A stretch of 64,000 bases of DNA from Bacillus sp. FJAT-29814 (GCF_001510715.1 NZ_LMTJ01000002.1:310001-374000), one strand, 5' to 3'; positions 34,395 to 43,708 are shown, numbered from the stretch's first letter. Notes: generated from the sequence alone by a model not told the origin. Translations and numbers: made by a program.

Positions 34395-35489
34395 ATGATT
34401 CAAAAGGGGTTAAAGGGAATTGTTGCTGCCGAAACGTTAATCAGCCATATTGATGGTGAAAATGGACAGCTAATATATCGGGGATATGATGTCGGAAGTC
34501 TCACCAAAAGCCTTTCTTTTGAAGAGGTTACCTATCTTCTCTGGTTTGGCTATTTACCGGATGAGCTACAGTTAAGTTCCCTGAAAGCAGAGTTAAAGAG
34601 TCACAGGCATCTTTCGGATTATATGAAAAAATTAATCGACCTACTCCCTCATGCCATGGACCTAATGAGTGTCCTAAGAACAGCCATTTCAGCAGAAGCC
34701 GGAAACTTTGACTCCGACTATGGCTGGAAGCCGACAGTTTCACAAGCGATTCGAATCACTGCCCTCGCCCCTACCATTATCGCCTATCGGAAAAGACAGT
34801 TGGAAGGAAAAGAGTTTATCCAGCCTTCGGATGAGTTGGACCATGTCGCCAATTACCTTTATATGCTTAACGGCACCACCCCATTGACAGCACATGTGGA
34901 AGCTCTAGAAACGTACATGATCCTGACTCTTGAACACGGAATGAACGCCTCCACCTTTTCCGCACGGGTGACCGCATCGACTGAATCCGATATGGTTTCT
35001 GCCGTCACTTCGGCGATTGGAACCATGAAAGGGCCGCTTCATGGAGGAGCTCCTTCAGGAGTAATTGAACTGTTGGATGAGGTTGCGGCAGTCGGCGACG
35101 CCGAAATGGTGATGAAGAATAAATTGTTTAGGGGAGACAGATTAATGGGTTTTGGTCATCGCGTCTATAAAACTCATGACCCCCGCGCCATTGCCCTAAA
35201 GGCCAAGTTGCAGGAATTGGTTGGCCAGGATGAATGGCTTGACCTCGCAATAGAAACAGAAGAAACAGCAGTCAAGGTGTTAGAGGAACTAAAACCTGGA
35301 AGGTCACTTTATACAAATGTAGAGTTCTACGCCGCCGCCATCATGAAAGCCATCCACATGGAAGCAGACCTATTCACACCAACCTTCACCGCAAGCAGGA
35401 TCGTCGGCTGGACGGCACACATTCTCGAACAAGCCGAAAACAACACCATCTACCGGCCACAATCAAAATACATCGGGACATTCAAATAA
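34395..35489 (+). CDS. citA: Citrate synthase (CitA-like minor enzyme)
   Basis: 364 residues. It condenses acetyl-CoA and oxaloacetate. Family blocks: ISHIDGENGQLIYRGYDV, the His-containing EHGMNAS and GFGHRVYKTHDPRA, and catalytic Asp in TPTFTASRIVGWTAHI (the usual ProAsp is replaced by nearby residues). RBS GGAAAGGGGAG. Divergent to the LysR gene. Confidence 0.9.
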   Translation: MIQKGLKGIVAAETLISHIDGENGQLIYRGYDVGSLTKSLSFEEVTYLLWFGYLPDELQLSSLKAELKSHRHLSDYMKKLIDLLPHAMDLMSVLRTAISAEAGNFDSDYGWKPTVSQAIRITALAPTIIAYRKRQLEGKEFIQPSDELDHVANYLYMLNGTTPLTAHVEALETYMILTLEHGMNASTFSARVTASTESDMVSAVTSAIGTMKGPLHGGAPSGVIELLDEVAAVGDAEMVMKNKLFRGDRLMGFGHRVYKTHDPRAIALKAKLQELVGQDEWLDLAIETEETAVKVLEELKPGRSLYTNVEFYAAAIMKAIHMEADLFTPTFTASRIVGWTAHILEQAENNTIYRPQSKYIGTFK

Positions 35490-35504
35490 ATGGTTTCAAA
35501 AATT

Positions 35505-35557
35505 GGTGTCAGGCACCGGTCGTGGACATTTGTATTCCTCAGGTGGACACTTGCAAA
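35505..35557. repeat. Dispersed element: GGTGTCAGGCACC plus GTGGACA
   Basis: GGTGTCAGGCACC (35505-35517) is followed by GTGGACATTTG and GGTGGACACTTG. It lies directly behind the citrate synthase gene. Confidence 0.55.
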
Positions 35558-35573
35558 TTAGCCCATAATTAGG

Positions 35574-35602
35574 AAAAGGCAAGGGATTAGATCCTTGCCT
35601 TT
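35574..35602. terminator. Terminator overlapping the end of a small membrane protein gene
   Basis: AAAGGCAAGG and CCTTGCCTTT form a 10-bp stem around GATTAGAT. Confidence 0.6.
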
Positions 35603-35964
35603 GTGGGTTTATCTTTTTGGTTTCGGTGGATGGTTAGTCCAATGATTTGGGGGATTAGGTTGAGGATACTTACAACGATTAGCAGTTGCTGGGATGTTAG
35701 GGGTTTGAAATACCAGCCCCATTTTTCGTGTCCGGCCATTGTTGTATTGAGATAATAGGAAATGACCAAGGAGACCAGGTTGCCAATAACCAGTACTGGT
35801 ACCGTGGCCGAATACATGGCGATGTAACCCAATATCAAACTGATTACGACCATGATCCCGTACCCTAGCATTGAGCCTTGCGAAACATCAAGAAACATTG
35901 CGATAAATACGTAGGGAAAACTTAGTAAACTAATCAATAGTATACTGATTATTGTTTTTTTCAA
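35587..35964 (-). CDS. Hypothetical membrane protein, four helices
   Basis: 125 residues with four predicted membrane segments (about 5-27, 33-50, 54-72, 90-108) and a basic tail (HRNQKDKPTKARI). No known family was recognised. It is monocistronic, with an AGGAAGG site upstream. Confidence 0.65.
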   Translation of the reverse strand: MKKTIISILLISLLSFPYVFIAMFLDVSQGSMLGYGIMVVISLILGYIAMYSATVPVLVIGNLVSLVISYYLNTTMAGHEKWGWYFKPLTSQQLLIVVSILNLIPQIIGLTIHRNQKDKPTKARI

Positions 35965-36205
35965 GATGGACCTTCCTCCCGTTAAAAGTTTGCACGCACG
36001 GATTCACTCATTTAGTGTAATTTTACACCTAATCATCCACTTTTACAACTTTTTCCTATTCATCCTCTCATTTATTTTAAAAAAACCATTTACGAACACA
36101 CGTTCCTTGTTTTATAATGTAACTATTGGTTAATAATAGCAACTGTGTTAATTTCATTTTCTAAAAACGTTAACTAATAAATTTAATTCAAGGAGTGATT
36201 GTTGG

Positions 36206-36634
36206 ATGGCCGTAAAATTAATACCCTATTTAGTGATGAATGGAAACGCACGGGAAGCAGTCCAATTTTACGAGAAGGCGTTGGACGCTCAGGTTCTGTT
36301 TATGCAATCTTTTGGAGAAATGCCTGAAAACCCGGAATTTCCGCTGCCTGCAGATGCCAAGGATCGTGTCAGTCACGCCTCCATTAAGGTCGGTGAGTCT
36401 GAGATTATGTTTTCTGACACATTCCCGGGACAACCGCATCAAACCGGAACGCAAGTGATAATTTGTATTTCAACGAACGATGCGGAACAGGCAAGGAGAA
36501 TGTTCGAAGCGCTTTCGGACGGAGGCCAAGTGGAAATGCCGATCCAGGAAACGTTCTTTAGCCCTGCTTATGGCACAGTAACGGACAAATTCGGGGTCAC
36601 CTTCCAGGTGTTTACGGAAGGTCCACATCAATAA
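36206..36634 (+). CDS. VOC-family PhnB-like protein
   Basis: 142 residues with the PhnB / 3-demethylubiquinone methyltransferase-like glyoxalase fold: PYLVMNGNAREAVQFYEKAL, SHASIKVGESEIMFSD, and C-terminal YGTVTDKFGVTFQVFTE. The substrate is unknown. It has a good AAGGAGTG ribosome site and is monocistronic. Confidence 0.85.
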   Translation: MAVKLIPYLVMNGNAREAVQFYEKALDAQVLFMQSFGEMPENPEFPLPADAKDRVSHASIKVGESEIMFSDTFPGQPHQTGTQVIICISTNDAEQARRMFEALSDGGQVEMPIQETFFSPAYGTVTDKFGVTFQVFTEGPHQ

Positions 36635-36650
36635 TAAGTAGATACAAAAA

Positions 36651-36684
36651 TGGCTCTGGTTGCAGCATGTGCATCAGAGCCATA
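36651..36684. terminator. Hairpin between the PhnB-like and zinc-ribbon genes
   Basis: ATGGCTCTG and CAGAGCCAT pair around a 16-nt loop between convergent genes. Confidence 0.6.
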
Positions 36685-36687
36685 AAT

Positions 36688-36912
36688 CTATTCCCTCGTC
36701 CAATATCTATCGATATCAGTCAGTTCACCCCACAAAGGCTCAAGACCATTTGCCTCTATGAAGGCATCAAATCGTTGGCAGTTTTCTTCCTTAAACTGCA
36801 CGCCTTCCAGCCAAATCGTATCACATTCATCACAAATATAAATATGATGATCCAGCTTTGCAACCATGGCTTTGCACACTACACCTTGCTCGCAGAAAGG
36901 ACAATAAATCAT
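36688..36912 (-). CDS. Small zinc-ribbon protein
   Basis: 74 residues with two CxxC-type pairs (IYCPFC and YICDEC), a zinc-ribbon arrangement. The C-terminal half is acidic. It follows the exonuclease gene by 6 nt and is probably cotranscribed. Function is unknown. Confidence 0.7.
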   Translation of the reverse strand: MIYCPFCEQGVVCKAMVAKLDHHIYICDECDTIWLEGVQFKEENCQRFDAFIEANGLEPLWGELTDIDRYWTRE

Positions 36913-36918
36913 CCCGAG

Positions 36919-37527
36919 TTACCCCATTTTTGCCCTTGAAGCGGCGGGTTGGTATTTTCTCATCGGCCCGTATTCCAAGACTTCGTGAAGATATAGATTT
37001 CCCTTTGGACTCACCTTTTTCAGCAGTTCCATCAAGTATGTAATATCGTCCATCGCTCTATGTGTTTGATAATTTGTAATCTCATGTGCTTGCAAAAGTG
37101 TAAGCAGCTTGCCATTTGGAAAACCATACTGTTTCCAAGGGACATTTCGCATTGTGCAATACCACTTCAAATCGTTTACTTCCGGGTACATCTGAAAAAG
37201 AAAGCTGCGGTCAAATGATGCATTGTGCGCAAAAACTGCCTCTGCCCTGTGAAAATAGGTTTTAATTTTTCCATCATAAAAGCTTTTTCCTCTAACATCA
37301 TCAAAGGGAATGCCGTGAACACGGAATGCTTGGTTATAGTTCTTCCGTGCCGTGGCAGAAAGCGGTTCTCGTAAAAATGACTCTTCTTCCAGTATATCAA
37401 GAATTTCACCGGTTTCCGACCGGAAGGAAAAAAGCTTCAAGGCCAGTTCAATGACTTCATCCTTAGTTGGACCTAATCCGGTAGTCTCAACATCGAGCAT
37501 TAAACCGTAGCTTTCCTGTTTCAGCAT
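36919..37527 (-). CDS. DEDDh 3'-5' exonuclease (DnaQ-like)
   Basis: About 202 residues from the ATG with AGGGTGATGG upstream. Exonuclease motifs: LMLDVETTGLG (Asp/Glu pair), AHNASFDRSFL (ExoII) and THRAMDDITYL (ExoIII His and Asp). It is a stand-alone proofreading-type or RNase T-type nuclease; the target is unknown. The C-terminus is basic. Confidence 0.87.
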   Translation of the reverse strand: MLKQESYGLMLDVETTGLGPTKDEVIELALKLFSFRSETGEILDILEEESFLREPLSATARKNYNQAFRVHGIPFDDVRGKSFYDGKIKTYFHRAEAVFAHNASFDRSFLFQMYPEVNDLKWYCTMRNVPWKQYGFPNGKLLTLLQAHEITNYQTHRAMDDITYLMELLKKVSPKGNLYLHEVLEYGPMRKYQPAASRAKMG

Positions 37528-37592
37528 AACCATCACCCTTTAATTCAAAAATTTCCTTTATTATATCAAATTTTTCAACCTGTTTCTTCTGG

Positions 37593-37630
37593 AAAAAAAT
37601 CCGTAAGGGATCATTGCCCCTGACGGATTC
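37593..37630 (-). terminator. Terminator overlapping the TetR stop codon
   Basis: On the minus strand AATCCGTCAGGGG and CCCTTACGGATT form the stem, followed by T7. Confidence 0.75.
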
Positions 37631-38183
37631 CATCAATAAACGCTTTAATGATTATTTCTAGGCTTTCATCCAAATCCAACGCCATTTTGAAGCCGCCCCT
37701 TTGCTCCAATGAGGAAAATCCGTGTAAAATGCTTCGTAAGCCCCTGACGGCATGCAGAGCCATATCTCCCTCCAATTGATATGCCTGCAACACCCGGACA
37801 GAGAGGCCGACAATCTTCGATCCTGCCTGCTGGACATCGGCATCCTCCGGTTCCGGGGCCATCAAGGTAGCCTCGTATACTCCCGGATTAGTCCTTGCAA
37901 AATTAACATATGCCCGGCCGATTGAAAGGATTGCTTTGGTGCCGGATACCCCAATGGCCGCTTGCGTCATTTCCTCATACAGTTTATTCAATCCATAGAT
38001 AGCGAGGTGTTTTCGTAAGCCTGGAAGCCCATCAAAATGATTATATAATGAAGGTGGGCGGATACTGAGCCTTTTCGCCAGGTTCGCAAGGGTAACCTCC
38101 TGCATTCCCTGCTCGTTGGCTAGTTCCCCCGCCGCTTCTAGTATCGTTGCTAAGTCTAGTGCAAATCTTGGTCTTGGTGACAT
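37611..38183 (-). CDS. TetR-family regulator (WHG-type C-terminal domain)
   Basis: 190 residues. The TetR helix-turn-helix is LANLAKRLSIRPPSLYNHF at about 28-46. The C-terminal domain contains RGLRSILHGFSSLEQRGGF, typical of the TetR_C_33/WHG group. Its start lies 28 nt inside the end of the metallo-beta-lactamase gene, so the two are translationally linked. The likely targets are the twin palindromes at 38918 and 38944. Confidence 0.87.
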   Translation of the reverse strand: MSPRPRFALDLATILEAAGELANEQGMQEVTLANLAKRLSIRPPSLYNHFDGLPGLRKHLAIYGLNKLYEEMTQAAIGVSGTKAILSIGRAYVNFARTNPGVYEATLMAPEPEDADVQQAGSKIVGLSVRVLQAYQLEGDMALHAVRGLRSILHGFSSLEQRGGFKMALDLDESLEIIIKAFIDGIRQGQ

Positions 38184-38902
38184 CTGTAAGCTCCTTTATT
38201 TATTTTCTGTTCCATATTTTTAATGGCTGTGGTCATTGCATGGAATGGATTTTCAACCAGCTCCCCATGCCCGACCGCTAATAAACTTGGTTTTAAATTC
38301 ACCAGTTTCTTGGCGCTGGCTAAAGCCGCCTTTTTACTCCATGTGGCAAAGGCCGGGAATGGAAAAAACAACTTCATATCTCCTGAAACGGCGATTCCTC
38401 CCCGTGTTTGAAAAGCATCTCCGGCAATGACTGCATTGGTCCGAGTGTCCAAAAATGACATCGATCCTGGTGTATGACCTGGAGTCTCAAATGCCTGCAA
38501 CGAACCAACGAAGTCCCCTTCCTTTAATAAAACATCGGCCCTTGTTTTTAGATTCTTGGGAACTCCACCTTTGATTGGGGTTTGCTCCTCATGCGCATCA
38601 AGCGACCGGTCACCGGACATTAACCGGCTGTCCCGCACGGAGATGTAAACTTGGACATCTGGAAGGATTTCTTTCAATGAATCTAGTGCCCCGACATGGT
38701 CTTCATGGGCATGGGTCAACACAATTTTGGTAATCGGCTTCCCAATTTTTTCAGCCACTTGGATAATCCCCTTTTTACCAAAATCAAGTGCTGCATCAAT
38801 TAGGGTCAATCCATCATCTTCCTCGACCAAATAGCAATTAACCGGAAAAACCTTTGCCATAAACGTAACTTGATACAGATAGCCGTTTTGAATGATTCTC
38901 AT
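38156..38902 (-). CDS. Metallo-beta-lactamase-fold hydrolase
   Basis: About 248 residues from the ATG with AGGGAG nine bases upstream; a longer frame runs across the promoter. Zinc-binding motif THAHEDHVGA (HxHxDH) at about residue 60, then TPGHTPGS and ALAVGHGE-like later ligands. The call is a glyoxalase II-like or lactonase-like hydrolase of unknown substrate, first gene of an operon with its TetR regulator. Confidence 0.87.
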   Translation of the reverse strand: MRIIQNGYLYQVTFMAKVFPVNCYLVEEDDGLTLIDAALDFGKKGIIQVAEKIGKPITKIVLTHAHEDHVGALDSLKEILPDVQVYISVRDSRLMSGDRSLDAHEEQTPIKGGVPKNLKTRADVLLKEGDFVGSLQAFETPGHTPGSMSFLDTRTNAVIAGDAFQTRGGIAVSGDMKLFFPFPAFATWSKKAALASAKKLVNLKPSLLAVGHGELVENPFHAMTTAIKNMEQKINKGAYRCHQDQDLH

Positions 38903-38917
38903 TTTACCCATCTCCCT

Positions 38918-38967
38918 AAAACTAATATCATTAGTTTTATAATAACTAATAGCATTAGTTTTAGCAA
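38918..38967 (-). promoter_or_regulatory. Promoter and twin TetR operators of the MBL-TetR operon
   Basis: Minus strand TTGCTA, 17 bp, TATTAT. The spacer is filled by the palindrome AACTAATGCTATTAGTT (38944-38960). A second, AAAACTAATGATATTAGTTTT (38918-38938), lies downstream of the -10. Their centres are 24 bp apart. Confidence 0.75.
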
Positions 38968-39044
38968 GATTTTTTAAAAAAATTTTGTAAAAAATTGTAT
39001 TCACTGTCGCCTTGTAACAAATTGTTCAATACTTTTTTACAAAA

Positions 39045-39062
39045 ATGTGAATAAGTGCACAA
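39045..39062. promoter_or_regulatory. FNR-like or Rex-like site upstream of doxX
   Basis: ATGTGAATAAGTGCACAA fits TTGTGAA-N4-TTCACAA (Rex) at 12 of 14 fixed positions and TGTGA-N6-TCACA (FNR) at 9 of 10. A TATATT -10 candidate is at 39090-39095. Confidence 0.45.
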
Positions 39063-39148
39063 ACTACTCCCAACATGAAATAAATTTGCTATATTAATAG
39101 CGTGGTAATTATTTATAACTTATTTAACATACTAAGGAGATGTTTCAA

Positions 39149-39661
39149 ATGTTTGCAAATTGGTTAAGAGAAAACAAAATTGCTGCTGGTATTTTAACAG
39201 TGTTACGTCTATATCTTGGATATTCTTGGTTTACCGCAGGTCTAGGTAAATTAACCAGCGGAGGCTTCGATGCTTCTGGATTTTTAAAAGGCGCGATTGC
39301 CAACCCGGTTAAAGGTCCGGACGGAGCAGTTGTTTATGGCTGGTACGTGGAATTCTTAAAAGGCTTCGCTCTTCCAAACGTAGATATCTTCAACGTTGTT
39401 GTACCTGTCGGTGAAACATTGATTGGTTTAGGATTACTTTTGGGCTGCTTAACAACTGCTGCCATGTTCTTCGGCCTTGTGATGAACTTCTCTTTCTTCC
39501 TTGCCGGAACTGTATCTCATAACCCAACAGACATCTTGCTTGGCTTCATCATTTTAACTGCTGGTTATAACGCAGGCCGTATCGGTCTTGACCGCTGGGT
39601 GGTTCCATTCATCCGTAAAACTGTTTTGAAAAACAGCGAGCCTGTCAAAAGCAATGCGTAA
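39149..39661 (+). CDS. DoxX-family membrane protein
   Basis: 170 residues from the ATG with AAGGAG nine bases upstream. Four predicted membrane segments: VLRLYLGYSWFTAGLGKL, a segment near VGETLIGLGLLLGCL, MFFGLVMNFSFFLAGT and ILLGFIILTAGYNAGRIGLD. The family is linked to redox and thiosulphate metabolism. The redox-type operator upstream fits that idea. Confidence 0.85.
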   Translation: MFANWLRENKIAAGILTVLRLYLGYSWFTAGLGKLTSGGFDASGFLKGAIANPVKGPDGAVVYGWYVEFLKGFALPNVDIFNVVVPVGETLIGLGLLLGCLTTAAMFFGLVMNFSFFLAGTVSHNPTDILLGFIILTAGYNAGRIGLDRWVVPFIRKTVLKNSEPVKSNA

Positions 39662-39666
39662 CTTTT

Positions 39667-39707
39667 AAAAAATGCCTCATTCCAAGTATGGAATGGGGCA
39701 TTTTTTT
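39667..39707 (+). terminator. Terminator after doxX
   Basis: AAAATGCCTCATTCC and GGAATGGGGCATTTT with a following T-run. Confidence 0.85.
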
Positions 39708-39802
39708 ATGTAAAAGTAAACTACGATTGAATTTTTTGACAGAACCTGTATAATTGTTCCCGAATCTAACGAATAGATAATTATACAAGGGGGTGGCTAT
39801 TT

Positions 39803-40918
39803 GTGCCAAATACTGCCATTATTCAATTTAACCATGTAACAAAGCAATACGATAACGATCCACCCGTGCTTCAAGATGTTAGTTTTGAAATAGAACGAGG
39901 CAAATTTTATACCTTACTCGGTCCCTCAGGTTGTGGGAAAACAACGATATTGCGATTAATTGCCGGATTTACAGAACCATCAAACGGTGATATTTATTTT
40001 AACGGAGAAAAAATCAATCATGTACCTGCCAATAAACGCAAGATGAACACGGTGTTTCAAGATTATGCGTTATTCCCCCATTTAAATGTGTTTGAAAATG
40101 TCGCTTTCGGCTTACGTATAAAAAAGCTAAAAAACAGTGAAATAACCAAAAAGGTTCGAGAAGCATTGAGTTTTGTTAACCTTCAGGGTTATGAAACCCG
40201 CGAAATTAGGGAGATGTCCGGCGGGCAAAAGCAACGGGTAGCGATTGCGAGGGCAATTGTGAATGAACCGGAAGTCATCCTGCTTGATGAGCCGCTTTCA
40301 GCACTAGACTTAAAACTGCGCACTGAAATGCAGTATGAACTTCGTGAGCTGCAGCGCCGGCTTGGGATTACCTTTATTTTTGTTACCCATGACCAAGAAG
40401 AAGCGTTGGCGATGTCCGATGAAATTTTTGTTCTTAACAAAGGGATCATTCAGCAAAGCGGTACACCGACCGATATATACGATGAGCCGATCAACCGCTT
40501 CGTTGCTGATTTTATTGGAGAGTCCAATATTGTCGACGGAGTCATGCTCCGGGATCATCTGGTTGAATTTACTGGCAAGCAGTTTGATTGTGTCGACGAA
40601 GGCTTTAACGAAAATGAACCCATTGAAGTTGTCATCCGTCCGGAGGATTTGGAAATTACTACTTTGGACCGCGGCAAACTTCAGGTCCGCGTTGACTCGC
40701 AATTGTTCCGCGGGGTTCATTATGAGCTGTCCTGCTACGACAAGGACGGAAATGAGTGGCTCGTCCATTCCACCAAAAAGGCTAATGTCGGCGATGAAAT
40801 CGGGCTTTATTTTGACCCGGAAGCGATTCATGTCATGCGCCACGGGGAGACAGAGGAAGAATTCGACCGCCGGTTAGAGGCATATAATGATGGGCAGGGT
40901 TCTGGCGATGGAAAATAA
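39803..40918 (+). CDS. potA: Spermidine/putrescine ABC importer ATPase (PotA)
   Basis: 371 residues: Walker [10 protein letters not shown] (about 41-49), signature [14 protein letters not shown], Walker [13 protein letters not shown] and the H-loop THDQEEAL, then a C-terminal TOBE regulatory domain. The start is GTG with AAGGGGGTGG. It is the first gene of potABCD. Confidence 0.92.
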   Translation: MPNTAIIQFNHVTKQYDNDPPVLQDVSFEIERGKFYTLLGPSGCGKTTILRLIAGFTEPSNGDIYFNGEKINHVPANKRKMNTVFQDYALFPHLNVFENVAFGLRIKKLKNSEITKKVREALSFVNLQGYETREIREMSGGQKQRVAIARAIVNEPEVILLDEPLSALDLKLRTEMQYELRELQRRLGITFIFVTHDQEEALAMSDEIFVLNKGIIQQSGTPTDIYDEPINRFVADFIGESNIVDGVMLRDHLVEFTGKQFDCVDEGFNENEPIEVVIRPEDLEITTLDRGKLQVRVDSQLFRGVHYELSCYDKDGNEWLVHSTKKANVGDEIGLYFDPEAIHVMRHGETEEEFDRRLEAYNDGQGSGDGK

Positions 40919-41711
40919 GCTAACCCGCCATTTATACTCCATCCCCTATTTCCTGTGGATGCTCCTGTTCGTAGTGGCACCTATAGTTCTCGTCGTTTAT
41001 TATTCTTTATTTGATATTGAAGGAAATTTTTCATTTGTTAACTATCAAAAGTTTTTCACGCCCGTATATCTGCAGATGACCCTAAGTTCGTTTTGGTATG
41101 CGTTTTTGATCACGGCGATTTCGCTGTTGGTTGCTTATCCGACCGCACTGCTGCTGACAAAAACCAAACATAAGCAATTATGGCTTCTGCTGATTATCGT
41201 TCCCTCGTGGATTAATCTTTTATTGAAGGCCTATGCTTTTTTGGGAATTTTCGGGACATACGGCGCCGCCAACAGCTTTTTAAAAATCATTGGCATTGGC
41301 TCGAAGCAAATCCTGTTTACCGATTTCAGCTTTGTTTTTGTCTCGGTATATATTTTTATCCCGTTCATGATTTTGCCAATTTTCAATGCCCTGAATGAAT
41401 TGAACCCGACGCTTCTGGATGCCGCAAGCGATTTGGGAGCATCGAAATGGGTGACTTTCCGAAGAGTGATTTTTCCGCTGACGCTTGATGGCGTGAAATC
41501 GGGCTGCCAAGTTGTGTTTATTCCTGCACTTTCGTTGTTCATGCTGACGCGGTTAATTGCCGGCAACCGAGTGATTACCCTGGGAACATCGATTGAACAG
41601 CATTTCCTCGTAACCCAAGATTGGGGCATGGGCTCAACGATTGCCGTATTTTTAATTATTGCGATGGTCCTGATTATGGTCCTCACAAACACCAGAAAGC
41701 GAGGTGTGTAA
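40908..41711 (+). CDS. potB: Spermidine/putrescine ABC permease (PotB)
   Basis: 267 residues from [17 protein letters not shown], overlapping potA by 11 nt; an ATG at 40887 is an alternative. About six membrane helices and an EAA loop [22 protein letters not shown] at about residues 170-190. It pairs with PotC. Confidence 0.9.
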   Translation: MENKLTRHLYSIPYFLWMLLFVVAPIVLVVYYSLFDIEGNFSFVNYQKFFTPVYLQMTLSSFWYAFLITAISLLVAYPTALLLTKTKHKQLWLLLIIVPSWINLLLKAYAFLGIFGTYGAANSFLKIIGIGSKQILFTDFSFVFVSVYIFIPFMILPIFNALNELNPTLLDAASDLGASKWVTFRRVIFPLTLDGVKSGCQVVFIPALSLFMLTRLIAGNRVITLGTSIEQHFLVTQDWGMGSTIAVFLIIAMVLIMVLTNTRKRGV

Positions 41712-41712
41712 A

Positions 41713-42519
41713 TTGGATAAAAAAATTACACCGTTATCGAAACTGTTTTTGGCGATTATCTTTTTTATCCTATATGCACCGATTTTCTTTCTGATTTTTT
41801 ATTCGTTCAACAGCGGCGATACGATGTATGACTTTGAAGGGTTTTCGCTTGATTGGTACCGGGAACTGTTTCAGGATACAAGATTATTAATTATTGTTTT
41901 AAATACAATTGTAATTGCTTTGTTGTCGGCTCTGATTGCGACGATCATCGGGGTGCTCGGGGCACTGGTGATTTATTTGGCGAAAAAAAATCAGACAAAA
42001 AACACCTTAATGTCGTTAAACAATATATTGATTGTCAGCCCGGACGTTATCATCGGCGCCTCGTTTTTAATCCTGTTCACGATGGCCGGAATCAAACTGG
42101 GCTTCTATTCGGTATTGATGTCACATATTGCTTTTAGCATTCCGATCGTTGTGCTGATGGTGCTCCCAAAACTATTGGAGATGAGCCCATCGTTAATTGA
42201 TGCAGCACGGGATTTGGGGGCGGGACGGTGGAATATTTTCACCAAGGTCATCATCCCGTACATTACACCGGGAATCTGGGCCGGTTTTTTCATGGCCCTC
42301 ACTTATTCTTTCGATGATTTTGCCGTCACTTTCTTTGTAACCGGGAACGGTTTTTCGACGCTGTCCGTGGAAATTTACTCGCTGGCGCGGCGGGGAATCG
42401 CGTTAAATATTAATGCCTTGTCCGCCCTCTTGTTCCTCTTTACGATGCTGCTAGTCGTGATTTATTACTTTATCACAAGAGCTTCGAAGGTTAATGGAAT
42501 GGGGGTGCGCAAGCGATGA
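41713..42519 (+). CDS. potC: Spermidine/putrescine ABC permease (PotC)
   Basis: About 268 residues; a TTG start one base after the potB stop with GAGGTG upstream is preferred, and a GTG at 41704 is in frame. Six membrane helices and EAA loop LIDAARDLGAGRWNIFTKVIIP. It is coupled to potB and overlaps potD by 4 nt. Confidence 0.9.
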   Translation: MDKKITPLSKLFLAIIFFILYAPIFFLIFYSFNSGDTMYDFEGFSLDWYRELFQDTRLLIIVLNTIVIALLSALIATIIGVLGALVIYLAKKNQTKNTLMSLNNILIVSPDVIIGASFLILFTMAGIKLGFYSVLMSHIAFSIPIVVLMVLPKLLEMSPSLIDAARDLGAGRWNIFTKVIIPYITPGIWAGFFMALTYSFDDFAVTFFVTGNGFSTLSVEIYSLARRGIALNINALSALLFLFTMLLVVIYYFITRASKVNGMGVRKR

Positions 42520-43589
42520 ACAATTTGGTCCGATTTTTCCTAATCATCGTTGTGGTTTCAGGGATCCTGCTGGGGACGATTTCCCATTTGAACACCTCCC
42601 AAGGCTATTCCGGGAACAATACGCTGACCGTTTATAACTGGGGCGATTACATTGATGTGGAGTTAATTAAACGGTTCGAAAAAGAAACCGGCATCAAGGT
42701 GATTTATGAAACCTTTGATTCCAATGAGGCGATGATGACCAAAATTCAGCAGGGCGGTACCAGCTATGATGTGGCGGTCCCGTCTGAATACACGATTGAT
42801 AAAATGCGCCAGGATGATTTGCTGATTCCGCTTGACCATTCCAAACTGCCGAACTTGAAAAACATTGATCAGCGGTTTATGGATTTGCCGTTTGACCCTG
42901 ATAATAAATATTCCGTTCCGTATTTCTGGGGAACTGTTGGTGTTGTCTATAATCCATCTATGATTAACGGGAAAAAAATCACCAGCTGGAATGACCTCTG
43001 GGACCCTGCTTTAAAAAATGAAATTTTGTTGATTGACGGGGCTCGTGAGGTCATGGGCATGGGGTTAAATAGTCTTGGATACTCATTAAATGATACGAAT
43101 AAAAAGCATTTGCAGGAAGCAAAGACGAAACTTGATAAGCTGACGCCGAATGTAAAAGCAATTGTCGGGGATGAAATCAAGATGCTCATGGCCAATGAGG
43201 AGGCTTCGATTGGTCTCGTCTGGTCTGGGGATGCTTCGGAAATCATGTCAGAAAATGAGGATTTGGATTATGTGGTGCCAAAGGAAGGCTCGAATTTGTG
43301 GTTTGATAACATGGTCATCCCGAAAACCGCTAAGAACGTGGATGGTGCGCACAAATTCATCAACTTCATGCTTGATCCCGAGGTTGCTGCGCAAAACACC
43401 GATTACGTCGGCTACTCTACACCGAATAAGGCTGCATTGAAGCACTTGCCTAAGGAAGTTGTGGAGGATGAGCGGTTCTATCCTTCACCGGAGCTGACCG
43501 AGAAACTGGAAGTATACGAGAACCTAGGGAAACGAAATTTGGCGTATTATAATGAGTTGTTTTTGCAATTTAAGATGCATCGGAAATAA
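42516..43589 (+). CDS. potD: Spermidine/putrescine-binding protein (PotD)
   Basis: 357 residues, polyamine-binding family: NTLTVYNWGDYIDVELIKRFEKETG after a hydrophobic N-terminus (about 5-25), then SYDVAVPSEYTIDKM and YWNDLWDP-like blocks. No lipobox cysteine is present, so it is probably held by an uncleaved N-terminal helix. The start overlaps potC (ATGA). Confidence 0.92.
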   Translation: MNNLVRFFLIIVVVSGILLGTISHLNTSQGYSGNNTLTVYNWGDYIDVELIKRFEKETGIKVIYETFDSNEAMMTKIQQGGTSYDVAVPSEYTIDKMRQDDLLIPLDHSKLPNLKNIDQRFMDLPFDPDNKYSVPYFWGTVGVVYNPSMINGKKITSWNDLWDPALKNEILLIDGAREVMGMGLNSLGYSLNDTNKKHLQEAKTKLDKLTPNVKAIVGDEIKMLMANEEASIGLVWSGDASEIMSENEDLDYVVPKEGSNLWFDNMVIPKTAKNVDGAHKFINFMLDPEVAAQNTDYVGYSTPNKAALKHLPKEVVEDERFYPSPELTEKLEVYENLGKRNLAYYNELFLQFKMHRK

Positions 43590-43623
43590 GACTGGGCCAC
43601 TGCCTAGTCTTATTTATTTTTTG
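43585..43623 (+). terminator. Terminator of potABCD
   Basis: AAATAAGACT and AGTCTTATTT with T-run; the potD stop codon is in the stem. Confidence 0.75.
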
Positions 43624-43663
43624 ATTTTTACCGCTGGGCCCTCTCCAGACCCCTATCGGGCAA

Positions 43664-43702
43664 AAGAAAAACGCCACAATCATCCGAAAGGTGATTGTGG
43701 CG
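43664..43702 (-). terminator. Terminator of the small membrane protein gene
   Basis: CGCCACAATCA and TGATTGTGGCG arms, then TTTTTCTTTT on the minus strand. Confidence 0.75.
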
Positions 43703-43708
43703 CACTTA

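Noticed and set aside
40310-40843. Long antisense and alternative frames inside potA
   Set aside because: They are shadows of a highly conserved ATPase gene and encode no recognised domain.
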